A stretch of DNA of 5,457 nucleotides from contig CALIQO010000153.1 of the NCBI GenBank assembly GCA_938044055.1, positions 1 through 5,457 of the forward strand. The letters are read 5' to 3'. The stretch's first letter is position 1; every line of letters begins with the position of its first letter. This document shows, one piece after another, positions 1 to 5,457 of this stretch. The position numbers were made by a program, and so were the translations under genes. The DNA is from an uncultured Saprospiraceae bacterium (GTDB taxonomy: Bacteria > Bacteroidota > Bacteroidia > Chitinophagales > Saprospiraceae). The notes under the pieces were generated by a model. The model was not told where the DNA came from and did not search any database. It saw only the letters and a program-made list of their open reading frames with translations.

Positions 1-236
1 CCTAGAAAATTCATAATCGCTCGGAGTTCCTCGTGATCCTTGATAGAAGCAACAAGATTTTCTTGATTGGCCTCAATCTCTTTAAGGATATTTATAGATG
101 CGAGTTTTTTCTGATCATTAAGATTTCTTTCAGAAACCCACTCACTTAAAAACATAGCACCGAATACACCTATCAGGGTAGCAGTCAATGTTATAAACCA
201 ATTGCTTTCTAAAAGACGAGAGAATGATTTTTTCAT
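1..236 (-). CDS. Partial membrane-anchored protein of unknown function (N-terminal 78 residues)
   Basis: An open frame on the minus strand begins with ATG at 236-234 and runs off the left edge without a stop, giving 78 complete residues. The start MKKSFSRLLESNW is basic. One hydrophobic segment follows at about residues 13-31 (WFITLTATLIGVFGAMFL), and the rest is charged, helix-prone and Glu/Lys/Asn-rich (for example ILKEIEANQENL). This fits a single-pass inner-membrane protein with a short cytoplasmic N-terminus and a coiled or helical domain outside, though the topology is inferred. Many small Bacteroidota proteins share this plan of one membrane helix followed by an E..N..L helix, and DUF6090-type proteins look similar, but I cannot assign a family. 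It is transcribed away from the other genes. No Shine-Dalgarno sequence is visible, which is usual for the phylum. The frame and start look real; the function is unknown. Confidence 0.72.
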   Translation of the reverse strand, partial: MKKSFSRLLESNWFITLTATLIGVFGAMFLSEWVSERNLNDQKKLASINILKEIEANQENLVASIKDHEELRAIMNFL

Positions 237-416
237 ATAACTGGATTTACCATGCAGCGTAAAAGTATTAGCCCATCTAAAAATAAGTGAAAATAGTCGG
301 ATTTAAAGTATGAACCCTTTCTTGTAGCATTTTTTAATCGAGGCTTATTGTGATCTACTTAATCATATAATATAACTAGCTCTTACAATAATACAGCTGA
401 AAGATGGGTAGCCAGA

Positions 417-439
417 TATTCAATCCATGCGATTGAATA
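417..439. repeat. Perfect 9-bp inverted repeat in the divergent gap
   Basis: The arms TATTCAATC (417-425) and GATTGAATA (431-439) are exact reverse complements around the 5-base spacer CATGC. The centre lies 78 bp upstream of the ATG at 506 and about 190 bp upstream of the divergent minus-strand ATG. Neither strand has a T-run directly after the stem, so it is unlikely to be an intrinsic terminator. Its place between divergent genes, nearer the plus-strand one, suits a binding site for a dimeric regulator or an mRNA leader hairpin. Both roles are inference. The rest of the 237-505 gap is AT-rich; I see no convincing promoter and no small gene in it. Confidence 0.55.
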
Positions 440-505
440 ATAAATAATTCCCATTGATTATGAAGTGAGATGACCTTATATTAGAGTTCCTGATAACTTT
501 ATAAT

Positions 506-1324
506 ATGAAAACCCTCATCTTACCCTTGCTATTGTTTCTATTCTTCTCTTGTTCTCAGGATGGGGATAAAATGGGTGAACTAGAATTCGAAACCATAAA
601 AATATTAAAAGATCAATCGGATGATGATGGATGCTGGGATGTTTCAGAACTCTGGAATTTCGATTTAGAATTAACCAATCTTACAGAGGATGAAATTAAG
701 TGGACTGCCTATCGCAACGAAGTCGGAGGCAGCGAATATCCTATTACATCAGATGGTGAAGTCTTTCCTGATCCAGATCTTCCTACAACATATTATATTA
801 TCGCTTCCCATACAGATAGTGAAGAGGCAGATACGCTTATAATTAATACTGAATGGTGTCAGTGTGGTTATGACATGGCTACAGACTTCTTTGCAGTTAA
901 TGGAAATAAAGCTAGGCTGGCAGATCCGGGAAATGCTTTTGCCGTATTGGAATTAGGAAGTGATTTTAACAATAGCCTGGGCACTTTTTCCTTCCCTTCT
1001 GGATTCATACCAGATGATGGAGACTCAGTAGCTCTCGCTTTTGAGCAGAGAGATGGAACTCAAGCTAACTGGTTGTTTTCATATGTATATACGACAGATG
1101 ATCTTCTTGCCGGACCTTCACCTATAGAAGATGGCATGCCTAGCCCAGGACCTTCTAACCTAATATTAACACTGTTCAGAGTAGGTGAAAAAGTAAAAGG
1201 TTCCATAGAAGGAACGGTCGTTTATAATAAATTCTCCGCTTCTTCAATCGTTATGACTAATGTTAAAATCGAATTTACGGCAGGTCTATTGAATGCAGAT
1301 ACTGGCGTATTCCCTTGTAATTAA
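506..1324 (+). CDS. Unrecognised acidic lipoprotein, probably surface-exposed
   Basis: This 272-residue protein starts with a short basic and hydrophobic signal peptide (MKTLILPLLLFLFFSC). The lipobox-like FFSC makes Cys16 the likely lipidated residue. The mature start C-S-Q-D-G-D is acidic, which resembles the lipoprotein export signal that sends Bacteroidota lipoproteins to the cell surface. The body is rich in Asp and Glu, with an acidic run DQSDDDG at 36-42. Besides Cys16 there are four cysteines (43, 118, 120 and 271), including a CQC pair, that could form disulfides outside the cytoplasm. The C-terminal part (about 217-262) alternates hydrophobic and polar residues (LILTLFRVGEKVKGSIEGTVVY) and is probably a beta-sandwich. 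No enzyme motif or known domain is recognised. ATG 506 is chosen because it directly precedes the signal peptide. It is separated by 171 bp from the next gene, so it may be its own transcription unit. Confidence 0.85.
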   Translation: MKTLILPLLLFLFFSCSQDGDKMGELEFETIKILKDQSDDDGCWDVSELWNFDLELTNLTEDEIKWTAYRNEVGGSEYPITSDGEVFPDPDLPTTYYIIASHTDSEEADTLIINTEWCQCGYDMATDFFAVNGNKARLADPGNAFAVLELGSDFNNSLGTFSFPSGFIPDDGDSVALAFEQRDGTQANWLFSYVYTTDDLLAGPSPIEDGMPSPGPSNLILTLFRVGEKVKGSIEGTVVYNKFSASSIVMTNVKIEFTAGLLNADTGVFPCN

Positions 1325-1334
1325 TACGTGAACA

Positions 1335-1353
1335 TTTCTTTCTGTTTCTTTCT
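1335..1353. repeat. Short direct repeat of a pyrimidine 9-mer
   Basis: TTTCTTTCT occurs twice (1335-1343 and 1345-1353), separated by a single G, just after the stop of the preceding lipoprotein gene. On the plus strand this forms a pyrimidine tract of about 20 bases with one interruption. It may be simple low-complexity 3'-UTR sequence. No strong hairpin precedes it, so it is not a classical terminator. Confidence 0.4.
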
Positions 1354-1364
1354 CCAGCATCGGA

Positions 1365-1400
1365 GTAGAATATCTACAGCCGGGTTCTAAAGATTAGAAC
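1365..1400. repeat. Two adjacent small palindromes upstream of the DUF2891 gene
   Basis: The first palindrome is GTAGA-ATA-TCTAC (1365-1377), with perfect 5-bp arms. The second is GTTCTAA-AGA-TTAGAAC (1384-1400), with perfect 7-bp arms. Both have 3-base spacers, both begin with G and end with C, and their centres are 21 bp apart, about two helical turns, which would place them on the same DNA face. They lie 96-131 bp upstream of the ATG at 1496, in the 171-bp gap after the preceding lipoprotein gene. They could be paired operator sites or weak RNA hairpins at the end of the upstream transcript. The stems are AT-rich, and the T-rich stretch after the second one (about 1407-1418) starts several bases away, so terminator function is doubtful. 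Confidence 0.4.
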
Positions 1401-1495
1401 ACTGCGTTTCTTGTTTATTAAAAATCGTACATTGATACATATTTTATTTTCAGAATCCTAGTATTATCACCATAAGTACTGCAAGTAGATAAAGA

Positions 1496-2596
1496 ATGAA
1501 CCACAGAATCTATCTTCTCACATTGCTGGTATTTCTTATACTGAATTGTTCTCCAGAGGATAAGAATTCCACTCTTAATAAAGATACTCCCACCAAGGTT
1601 AAGAATACTTTTCTCGATCTTGAAATGGCTAATCAATTGTCACAATTGGCTTTCCATTGTATAGACCAAGAATATCCCAATAAGCTGGGCCAGACCATAG
1701 GAGGCCCTGAAGATTTAAAACCTCCTCGAGATCTGAGACCTGCGTTTTATGGTTGCTTCGATTGGCATTCAGCGGTGCACGGCCACTGGACACTGGTCAA
1801 GTTATTGAAGACTTTTCCCGATCTCGAAAATGCAGATTCAATCAAGCTTAAACTGCTTAAGAACATAACCTCAGAAAATATAGAAACAGAACTTCTATTC
1901 TGGGAAGGCAAGCACAACAAATCATTTGAGCGGACATATGGGTGGGCTTGGCTCTTAAAGTTACAAGACGAATTGCTTTCCTGGGATGATCCAGTTGCTG
2001 TTCAATTGTCCTCTGCACTCTCTCCCATGGCTGATTTTCTAGAACAGAAATACATTGATTTCCTTCCCAGATTGAACTACCCTATTCGAGTAGGAGAACA
2101 TTCTAACACTGCCTTTGGCTTGACCTTCGCCATGGATTATGCCATGGCCCACAAGAGAGATTCTTTCTTAGAGGTTATGAAAAATAGAGGGCAAGAATAC
2201 TACGGTAAAGATCAGGGATGTCCGATTAGCTGGGAACCCAGCGGATATGATTTTCTTTCTCCTTGCTTAGAAGAAGCACACTTCATGTCTAAAGTCTTAT
2301 CTAAAGAAGCATTCCGTACATGGTGGAATTCATTCTTATCTGATAGTGAAGTCTCAGAGCTTAAGCCAGCAGAAAGCCTAGATCTTACAGATGGTAAACT
2401 GGTACACCTTGTGGGTTTAAACTTCAGCCGAGCCTGGTGCTTGTTAGACATAGGCAATACACTTGAAGACCCCGAGCTGATAGCGATTGCAGAATCTCAT
2501 ATTAACGACAGTATGCCCCAGGTAGTAAATGGTGACTATGCAGGCGAACACTGGTTGGCCTCATTCGCAGTGATGGCGCTTACATCTAGAAAGTAA
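1496..2596 (+). CDS. DUF2891 family lipoprotein
   Basis: This 366-residue protein carries a lipoprotein signal peptide (residues 1-17) with ILNC as the lipobox and Cys18 as the likely lipidation site. The mature start S-P-E-D-K is partly acidic, suggesting outer-membrane and possibly surface location. The rest matches the DUF2891 family as I recall it. It has a helical, aromatic-rich body with conserved-looking blocks: YGCFDWHSAVHGHW (85-98), ERTYGWAWLLKL (145-156), YPIRVGEHSNTAFGL (195-209), WEPSGYDFLSPCLEEA (246-261), LNFSRAWCL (308-316) and GDYAGEHWLASFA (346-358). The family has no established reaction. The many Trp, His, Glu and Asp residues in these blocks, and the helical repeat pattern, resemble alpha/alpha-barrel carbohydrate-active enzymes, but this is inference. 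Length suits a full-length member plus its lipoprotein leader. The start is set by the signal peptide; only a weak purine stretch (AAAGA) precedes the ATG. The peptidase gene follows 112 bp downstream on the same strand. Confidence 0.88.
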   Translation: MNHRIYLLTLLVFLILNCSPEDKNSTLNKDTPTKVKNTFLDLEMANQLSQLAFHCIDQEYPNKLGQTIGGPEDLKPPRDLRPAFYGCFDWHSAVHGHWTLVKLLKTFPDLENADSIKLKLLKNITSENIETELLFWEGKHNKSFERTYGWAWLLKLQDELLSWDDPVAVQLSSALSPMADFLEQKYIDFLPRLNYPIRVGEHSNTAFGLTFAMDYAMAHKRDSFLEVMKNRGQEYYGKDQGCPISWEPSGYDFLSPCLEEAHFMSKVLSKEAFRTWWNSFLSDSEVSELKPAESLDLTDGKLVHLVGLNFSRAWCLLDIGNTLEDPELIAIAESHINDSMPQVVNGDYAGEHWLASFAVMALTSRK

Positions 2597-2602
2597 ACAT
2601 CT

Positions 2603-2618
2603 TATAGATTGTTCTATA
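2603..2618. repeat. 6-bp inverted repeat after the DUF2891 gene
   Basis: TATAGA (2603-2608) and TCTATA (2613-2618) are exact reverse complements around TTGT, starting 7 bases after the stop codon. As RNA this would be a weak AT-rich hairpin with one G-C pair per stem and no following T-run, so it is a poor intrinsic terminator. The rest of the 112-bp gap before the peptidase gene shows no clear promoter. Confidence 0.35.
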
Positions 2619-2708
2619 CGTCTTCAGAATTACACCTAATCGTCTATTATTACCCCTACTATTGCTGGATATAGAGATAGTGTATTATCTTATTGCCTTA
2701 TTTAAAAT

Positions 2709-4925
2709 ATGAAAACGATGAAAAGATTTCTTAAAGACCACATTCAGAAATTCGTATGGATGTCTTTATTGCTATTTGTATCTATTTCTGTTATGGCTCA
2801 GCCTGGCAGAGGATCTCAATGGACAGAAGATGGCAATGGATATTACAGTATCAAGAATGGTGAAGTTTTTTATAAGGACTTAAGAACATTAGGAGAAGAA
2901 ACCATTATCACCAAGGAGATGCTTACACCTGCTGGTGCTGATACCCCTCTCAAGATTAAGGATTTCGCTTACGCAAATGATAAAAAGTCTGTCCTCATAT
3001 TCGCCAATGCTCAGAGAGTATGGCGGTATGAGACGCGTGGAGATTACTGGATTTTAGACTCTGAAAGTGGTTCGCTAAAACAGCTCGGTAATGGACTCGC
3101 TGAAGCATCGTTGATGTTCGCTAAGTTTTCTCCCAATAGCAATCAGGTAGCCTATGTTTCAGAACACAACATATATGTTGAAAATGTAGCTAATGGAAAT
3201 ATTCAAAAACTTACAGACACTCAAGGTACACCTAAGCTCATACACGGGACATTTGACTGGGCATATGAAGAAGAATTCAGTTGTCTAGATGGGTTCAGAT
3301 GGAGTCCCGATAGTAAGAAGATAGCATACTGGCAGATTGATGCCAATAAGATCAGAGACTTCTATATGATCAATACAACGGACAGCATTTACTCTTCCTT
3401 GGTTCCGGTAGAATATCCGAAGGTCGGTGAACTACCATCTCAATGTAGGATAGGCGTAATCGATATTGCTTCAGGCAAAAACACTTGGATGAATACATCT
3501 GATGACCTTCAGAACAACTATATCCCTAGAATGGAATGGGCAGGAAACAGCGATGAACTTATCGTTCAGCAATTAAATCGAGCACAGAACACCTGTACCC
3601 TCATGTATGCTAACGCAGATTCTGGAAAATCCACAGCCTTCTATACAGAACACGATTCTACCTGGGTGTCTATCCGTGCTGCATGGAGCGATAAGAACAT
3701 GTGGTCATGGATCGATGGAGGCAAGAAAATGGTATGGATTTCAGAAAAGGATGGATGGAGACAACTTTTCACGATGGATCGATCTGGCAAAAACCAGAAG
3801 CTGGTTACACCAGGAAATTACGACGTGATCCAACCCTTGCTCGTAGATGAAAACAACAATTATGTATACTTCACCGCGTCCCCTGACAACGCCACTGAAA
3901 AGTATCTCTACAGAAGCAAACTAAATGGATCTGAACAAGCAGAAAGGTTGACACCAGCCATACAAGAAGGCAGTCACACTTATCAGATTTCCCCTAATGG
4001 AGCATATGCCTACCACAGTTTCTCTAATTACTATACACCTCCGATGAGGGAATGGGTTAAGCTACCCGATCACAGTGCCCTAGAACCTGACTTAGGAATT
4101 GCTAAAAACTTTAAACCTGAGAATAAATCTAATTCTAATGTATCCTTTTTCCAAGTTACCACTGAAGATGGTGTTACCATGGATGGCTGGATGGCTAAAC
4201 CAGATGACTTCGATGAAAGTAAAAAGTACCCTGTCCTCTTTTATGTATATGGTGAACCTGCTGGACAGACAGTTGTCAATAGATGGGGAACTGGAAGAAA
4301 CGGTTTATATAATGGAGACATGGTTAATGATGGATACATATATATATCTGTAGAAGGACGAGGTGCGCCTGCCCCTAAAGGAAGAGCATGGCGTAAAGCC
4401 ATCTATCGCAAGATAGGTGTGGTTAATATTAGAGATCAGGCGATGGCATGTAAAAAAATCATCGAAACCTATCCCTACGTAGACGCAGAAAGAATTGCTG
4501 TCCACGGATGGAGTGGCGGAGGATCTTCTACCTTGAACCTTCTGTTCCAATATCCGAAATTGTATCAAACTGGAATTGCTGTTGCTGCTGTTGCTAATCA
4601 ATTGAGCTATGACAACATCTACCAAGAAAGATACATGGGTGTTCCTACCGAATCTACAGAAGATTATGTGGCTGGGTCTCCTATGACACATGCTAAGAAT
4701 CTTGTAGGTAACCTTTTATACATCCATGGTACTGGCGATGACAATGTACATTATCAGAATGCAGAAATGCTGCTTAATGAATTGATAAAACACAATAAAC
4801 AATTCCAGTTCATGCCCTACCCTAATCGTGCCCACGGCATCTATAAAGGAGAAGGAACAAGAAGGCACTTGAATACATTATTTACCAATTTTTTAAAGCA
4901 AAACTGCCCTCCGGGAGCCAGATAA
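2709..4925 (+). CDS. Secreted S9B family dipeptidyl-peptidase IV-like serine peptidase
   Basis: This 738-residue enzyme belongs to peptidase family S9, DPP-IV branch, and should cleave dipeptides, typically X-Pro or X-Ala, from peptide N-termini. A Sec signal peptide (1-30, likely cut at VMA|QPG) predicts a periplasmic or exported enzyme. The N-terminal beta-propeller spans roughly 85-455 and the alpha/beta-hydrolase domain roughly 500-732. By alignment from memory with human DPP-IV, the nucleophile is Ser602 in GWSGGG, the acid is Asp677 in GTGDDNVHY and the base is His709 in NRAHG. The oxyanion Tyr is Tyr514 in YVYGEP. The N-terminus-binding Glu pair is Glu188 and Glu189 in DWAYEEEF, with Arg106 (RVWRY), Asn679, Tyr634 and Tyr638 (SYDNIYQERYMG) completing the site. 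All key residues are present, so it looks active and intact. The position of human Trp659 appears to be Gln631. A second in-frame ATG at 2718 is an alternative start; either keeps the signal peptide. The ThuA gene follows after 40 bp. Confidence 0.96.
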   Translation: MKTMKRFLKDHIQKFVWMSLLLFVSISVMAQPGRGSQWTEDGNGYYSIKNGEVFYKDLRTLGEETIITKEMLTPAGADTPLKIKDFAYANDKKSVLIFANAQRVWRYETRGDYWILDSESGSLKQLGNGLAEASLMFAKFSPNSNQVAYVSEHNIYVENVANGNIQKLTDTQGTPKLIHGTFDWAYEEEFSCLDGFRWSPDSKKIAYWQIDANKIRDFYMINTTDSIYSSLVPVEYPKVGELPSQCRIGVIDIASGKNTWMNTSDDLQNNYIPRMEWAGNSDELIVQQLNRAQNTCTLMYANADSGKSTAFYTEHDSTWVSIRAAWSDKNMWSWIDGGKKMVWISEKDGWRQLFTMDRSGKNQKLVTPGNYDVIQPLLVDENNNYVYFTASPDNATEKYLYRSKLNGSEQAERLTPAIQEGSHTYQISPNGAYAYHSFSNYYTPPMREWVKLPDHSALEPDLGIAKNFKPENKSNSNVSFFQVTTEDGVTMDGWMAKPDDFDESKKYPVLFYVYGEPAGQTVVNRWGTGRNGLYNGDMVNDGYIYISVEGRGAPAPKGRAWRKAIYRKIGVVNIRDQAMACKKIIETYPYVDAERIAVHGWSGGGSSTLNLLFQYPKLYQTGIAVAAVANQLSYDNIYQERYMGVPTESTEDYVAGSPMTHAKNLVGNLLYIHGTGDDNVHYQNAEMLLNELIKHNKQFQFMPYPNRAHGIYKGEGTRRHLNTLFTNFLKQNCPPGAR

Positions 4926-4965
4926 AATCATATAATTCATTAATTTATAATCTACAATTATCTCT

Positions 4966-5457
4966 ATGAATCTTTCCTTAACTAGAACCTTGCCTAGTCT
5001 TATAATTCTATGCTTGGCACTAGCAAGTTGTGGCTCTAAAACCAGAAAAAATGCTCCTAAGTTACTGGTCTTTTCTAAAACTGCCGGTTATTACCATGAA
5101 GCCATAGATGATGGTATAATAGCTCTAGAAAAACTAGGAGAAGAAAACAACTTCACCATAGATACAACGACAAATTCCGAAATGTTTACAGATGAAAATC
5201 TAAAAAAGTACTCTGCCGTTGTATTCTTAAATACAACTGGAGATGTATTTAGCCATATACAGGAAATAGCTATGGAAAGATATATTCAAGCCGGAGGAGG
5301 TTTTGTGGGCATTCATGCAGCAACAGATACAGAATATGGATGGAATTGGTATGGAAAATTAGTAGGGGCATATTTTTCAAGTCATCCTCACATTCAGGAA
5401 GCCACATTTAATATACATGATCATAAAAGTGAAGCAACCTCGTTTCTACAAGATTCT
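4966..5457 (+). CDS. ThuA-domain lipoprotein (N-terminal 164 residues, cut by window end)
   Basis: An open frame starts at ATG 4966 and runs to the last base without a stop, giving exactly 164 codons. Residues 1-21 form a lipoprotein signal peptide with lipobox LASC, so Cys22 is the likely lipidated residue. The mature start G-S-K-T-R-K is basic rather than acidic, unlike the other two lipoproteins here, so periplasmic retention is plausible. From about residue 32 the sequence matches the ThuA-like fold (related to class I glutamine amidotransferases): a first strand and loop LLVFSKTAGYYHEAI (33-47), then YSAVVFLNTTGDVF (82-95), then GGGFVGIHAATDTEY (110-124), then WYGKLVGAYFSSHP (128-141). 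ThuA in rhizobia takes part in trehalose catabolism through 3-keto sugars. In Bacteroidota such proteins occur with many sugar-degrading genes, and the substrate here cannot be told. Roughly the last third or more is missing. The 40-bp gap after the peptidase gene suggests co-transcription. Confidence 0.92.
   Translation, partial: MNLSLTRTLPSLIILCLALASCGSKTRKNAPKLLVFSKTAGYYHEAIDDGIIALEKLGEENNFTIDTTTNSEMFTDENLKKYSAVVFLNTTGDVFSHIQEIAMERYIQAGGGFVGIHAATDTEYGWNWYGKLVGAYFSSHPHIQEATFNIHDHKSEATSFLQDS

Noticed and set aside
260..292. Possible Bacteroidota-type promoter for the minus-strand gene (TACTTTTA at 267-260, TTTC at 292-289, 21-base spacer)
   Set aside because: Each element differs by one base from TAnnTTTG and TTTG, and such matches are frequent in AT-rich DNA; too weak to annotate.
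494..501. TAACTTTA just before the ATG at 506, resembling a -7 element
   Set aside because: There is no TTTG at the proper distance upstream, and it would imply a leaderless transcript; insufficient support.
1384..1420. Hairpin GTTCTAA/TTAGAAC followed by a T-rich stretch as a terminator
   Set aside because: The stem has only two G-C pairs, and the T-rich stretch begins several bases after the stem and is interrupted; kept only as a palindrome.
1418..1636. Minus-strand open frame of 72 codons overlapping the start of the DUF2891 gene
   Set aside because: It overlaps the signal-peptide coding region of a well-supported gene, has no recognisable domain and a low-complexity product; best explained as a shadow frame.
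2212..2457. Minus-strand open frame of 81 codons inside the DUF2891 gene
   Set aside because: It is fully inside conserved family blocks on the other strand, with no signal or domain of its own.
3607..4353. Two shorter plus-strand frames (3607-3828 and 4099-4353) inside the peptidase gene
   Set aside because: They are alternative frames of an intact 738-residue enzyme, and there is no sign of a frameshift or overlapping gene.
4305..4691. Minus-strand open frame of 128 codons inside the peptidase gene
   Set aside because: It lies opposite the catalytic domain of the S9 enzyme; its Ser-, Ile- and His-rich product resembles no family.
1..5457. Search for tRNA or rRNA genes, CRISPR repeats, insertion-sequence ends, phage or defence genes
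   Set aside because: No cloverleaf-like segment, regular repeat array, transposase, or defence or phage domain was seen on either strand by eye.

Overview
The window looks like chromosomal DNA from a member of the Bacteroidota, probably a Flavobacteriia- or Cytophagia-like environmental bacterium. This rests on four signs: AT-rich sequence; start codons preceded by short A/T-rich leaders with no clear Shine-Dalgarno sequence; three lipoprotein signal peptides with short lipoboxes, two of them followed by an acidic stretch as in Bacteroidota surface lipoproteins; and a DPP-IV-like peptidase of a subtype I associate with this phylum. The exact genus cannot be read from the sequence.

Layout: at the left edge a minus-strand gene (1-236, cut by the window) starts a small protein with one membrane segment. 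A 269-bp divergent gap follows, holding a perfect 9-bp inverted repeat (417-439). Then come four plus-strand genes: an unrecognised acidic lipoprotein (506-1324), a DUF2891-family lipoprotein (1496-2596), a secreted S9B dipeptidyl-peptidase IV-like enzyme (2709-4925) and the start of a ThuA-domain lipoprotein (4966 to the window end). The gaps between them are 171, 112 and 40 bp. Only the last gap is short enough to suggest co-transcription on spacing alone. The first two gaps carry small inverted repeats.

How the genes work together: all four plus-strand products carry export signals, so the block encodes envelope or periplasmic proteins. The peptidase would release N-terminal dipeptides, preferentially X-Pro, from peptides taken up by the cell. 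The ThuA-domain protein belongs to a family linked to sugar metabolism. DUF2891 has no established function. A shared nutrient-scavenging role is possible but is inference only. I see no RNA gene, mobile element, CRISPR array, phage gene or defence system. The window reads as an ordinary envelope-gene neighbourhood, with one orphan lipoprotein, one uncharacterised enzyme-like family and a few palindromes as the items worth a second look.
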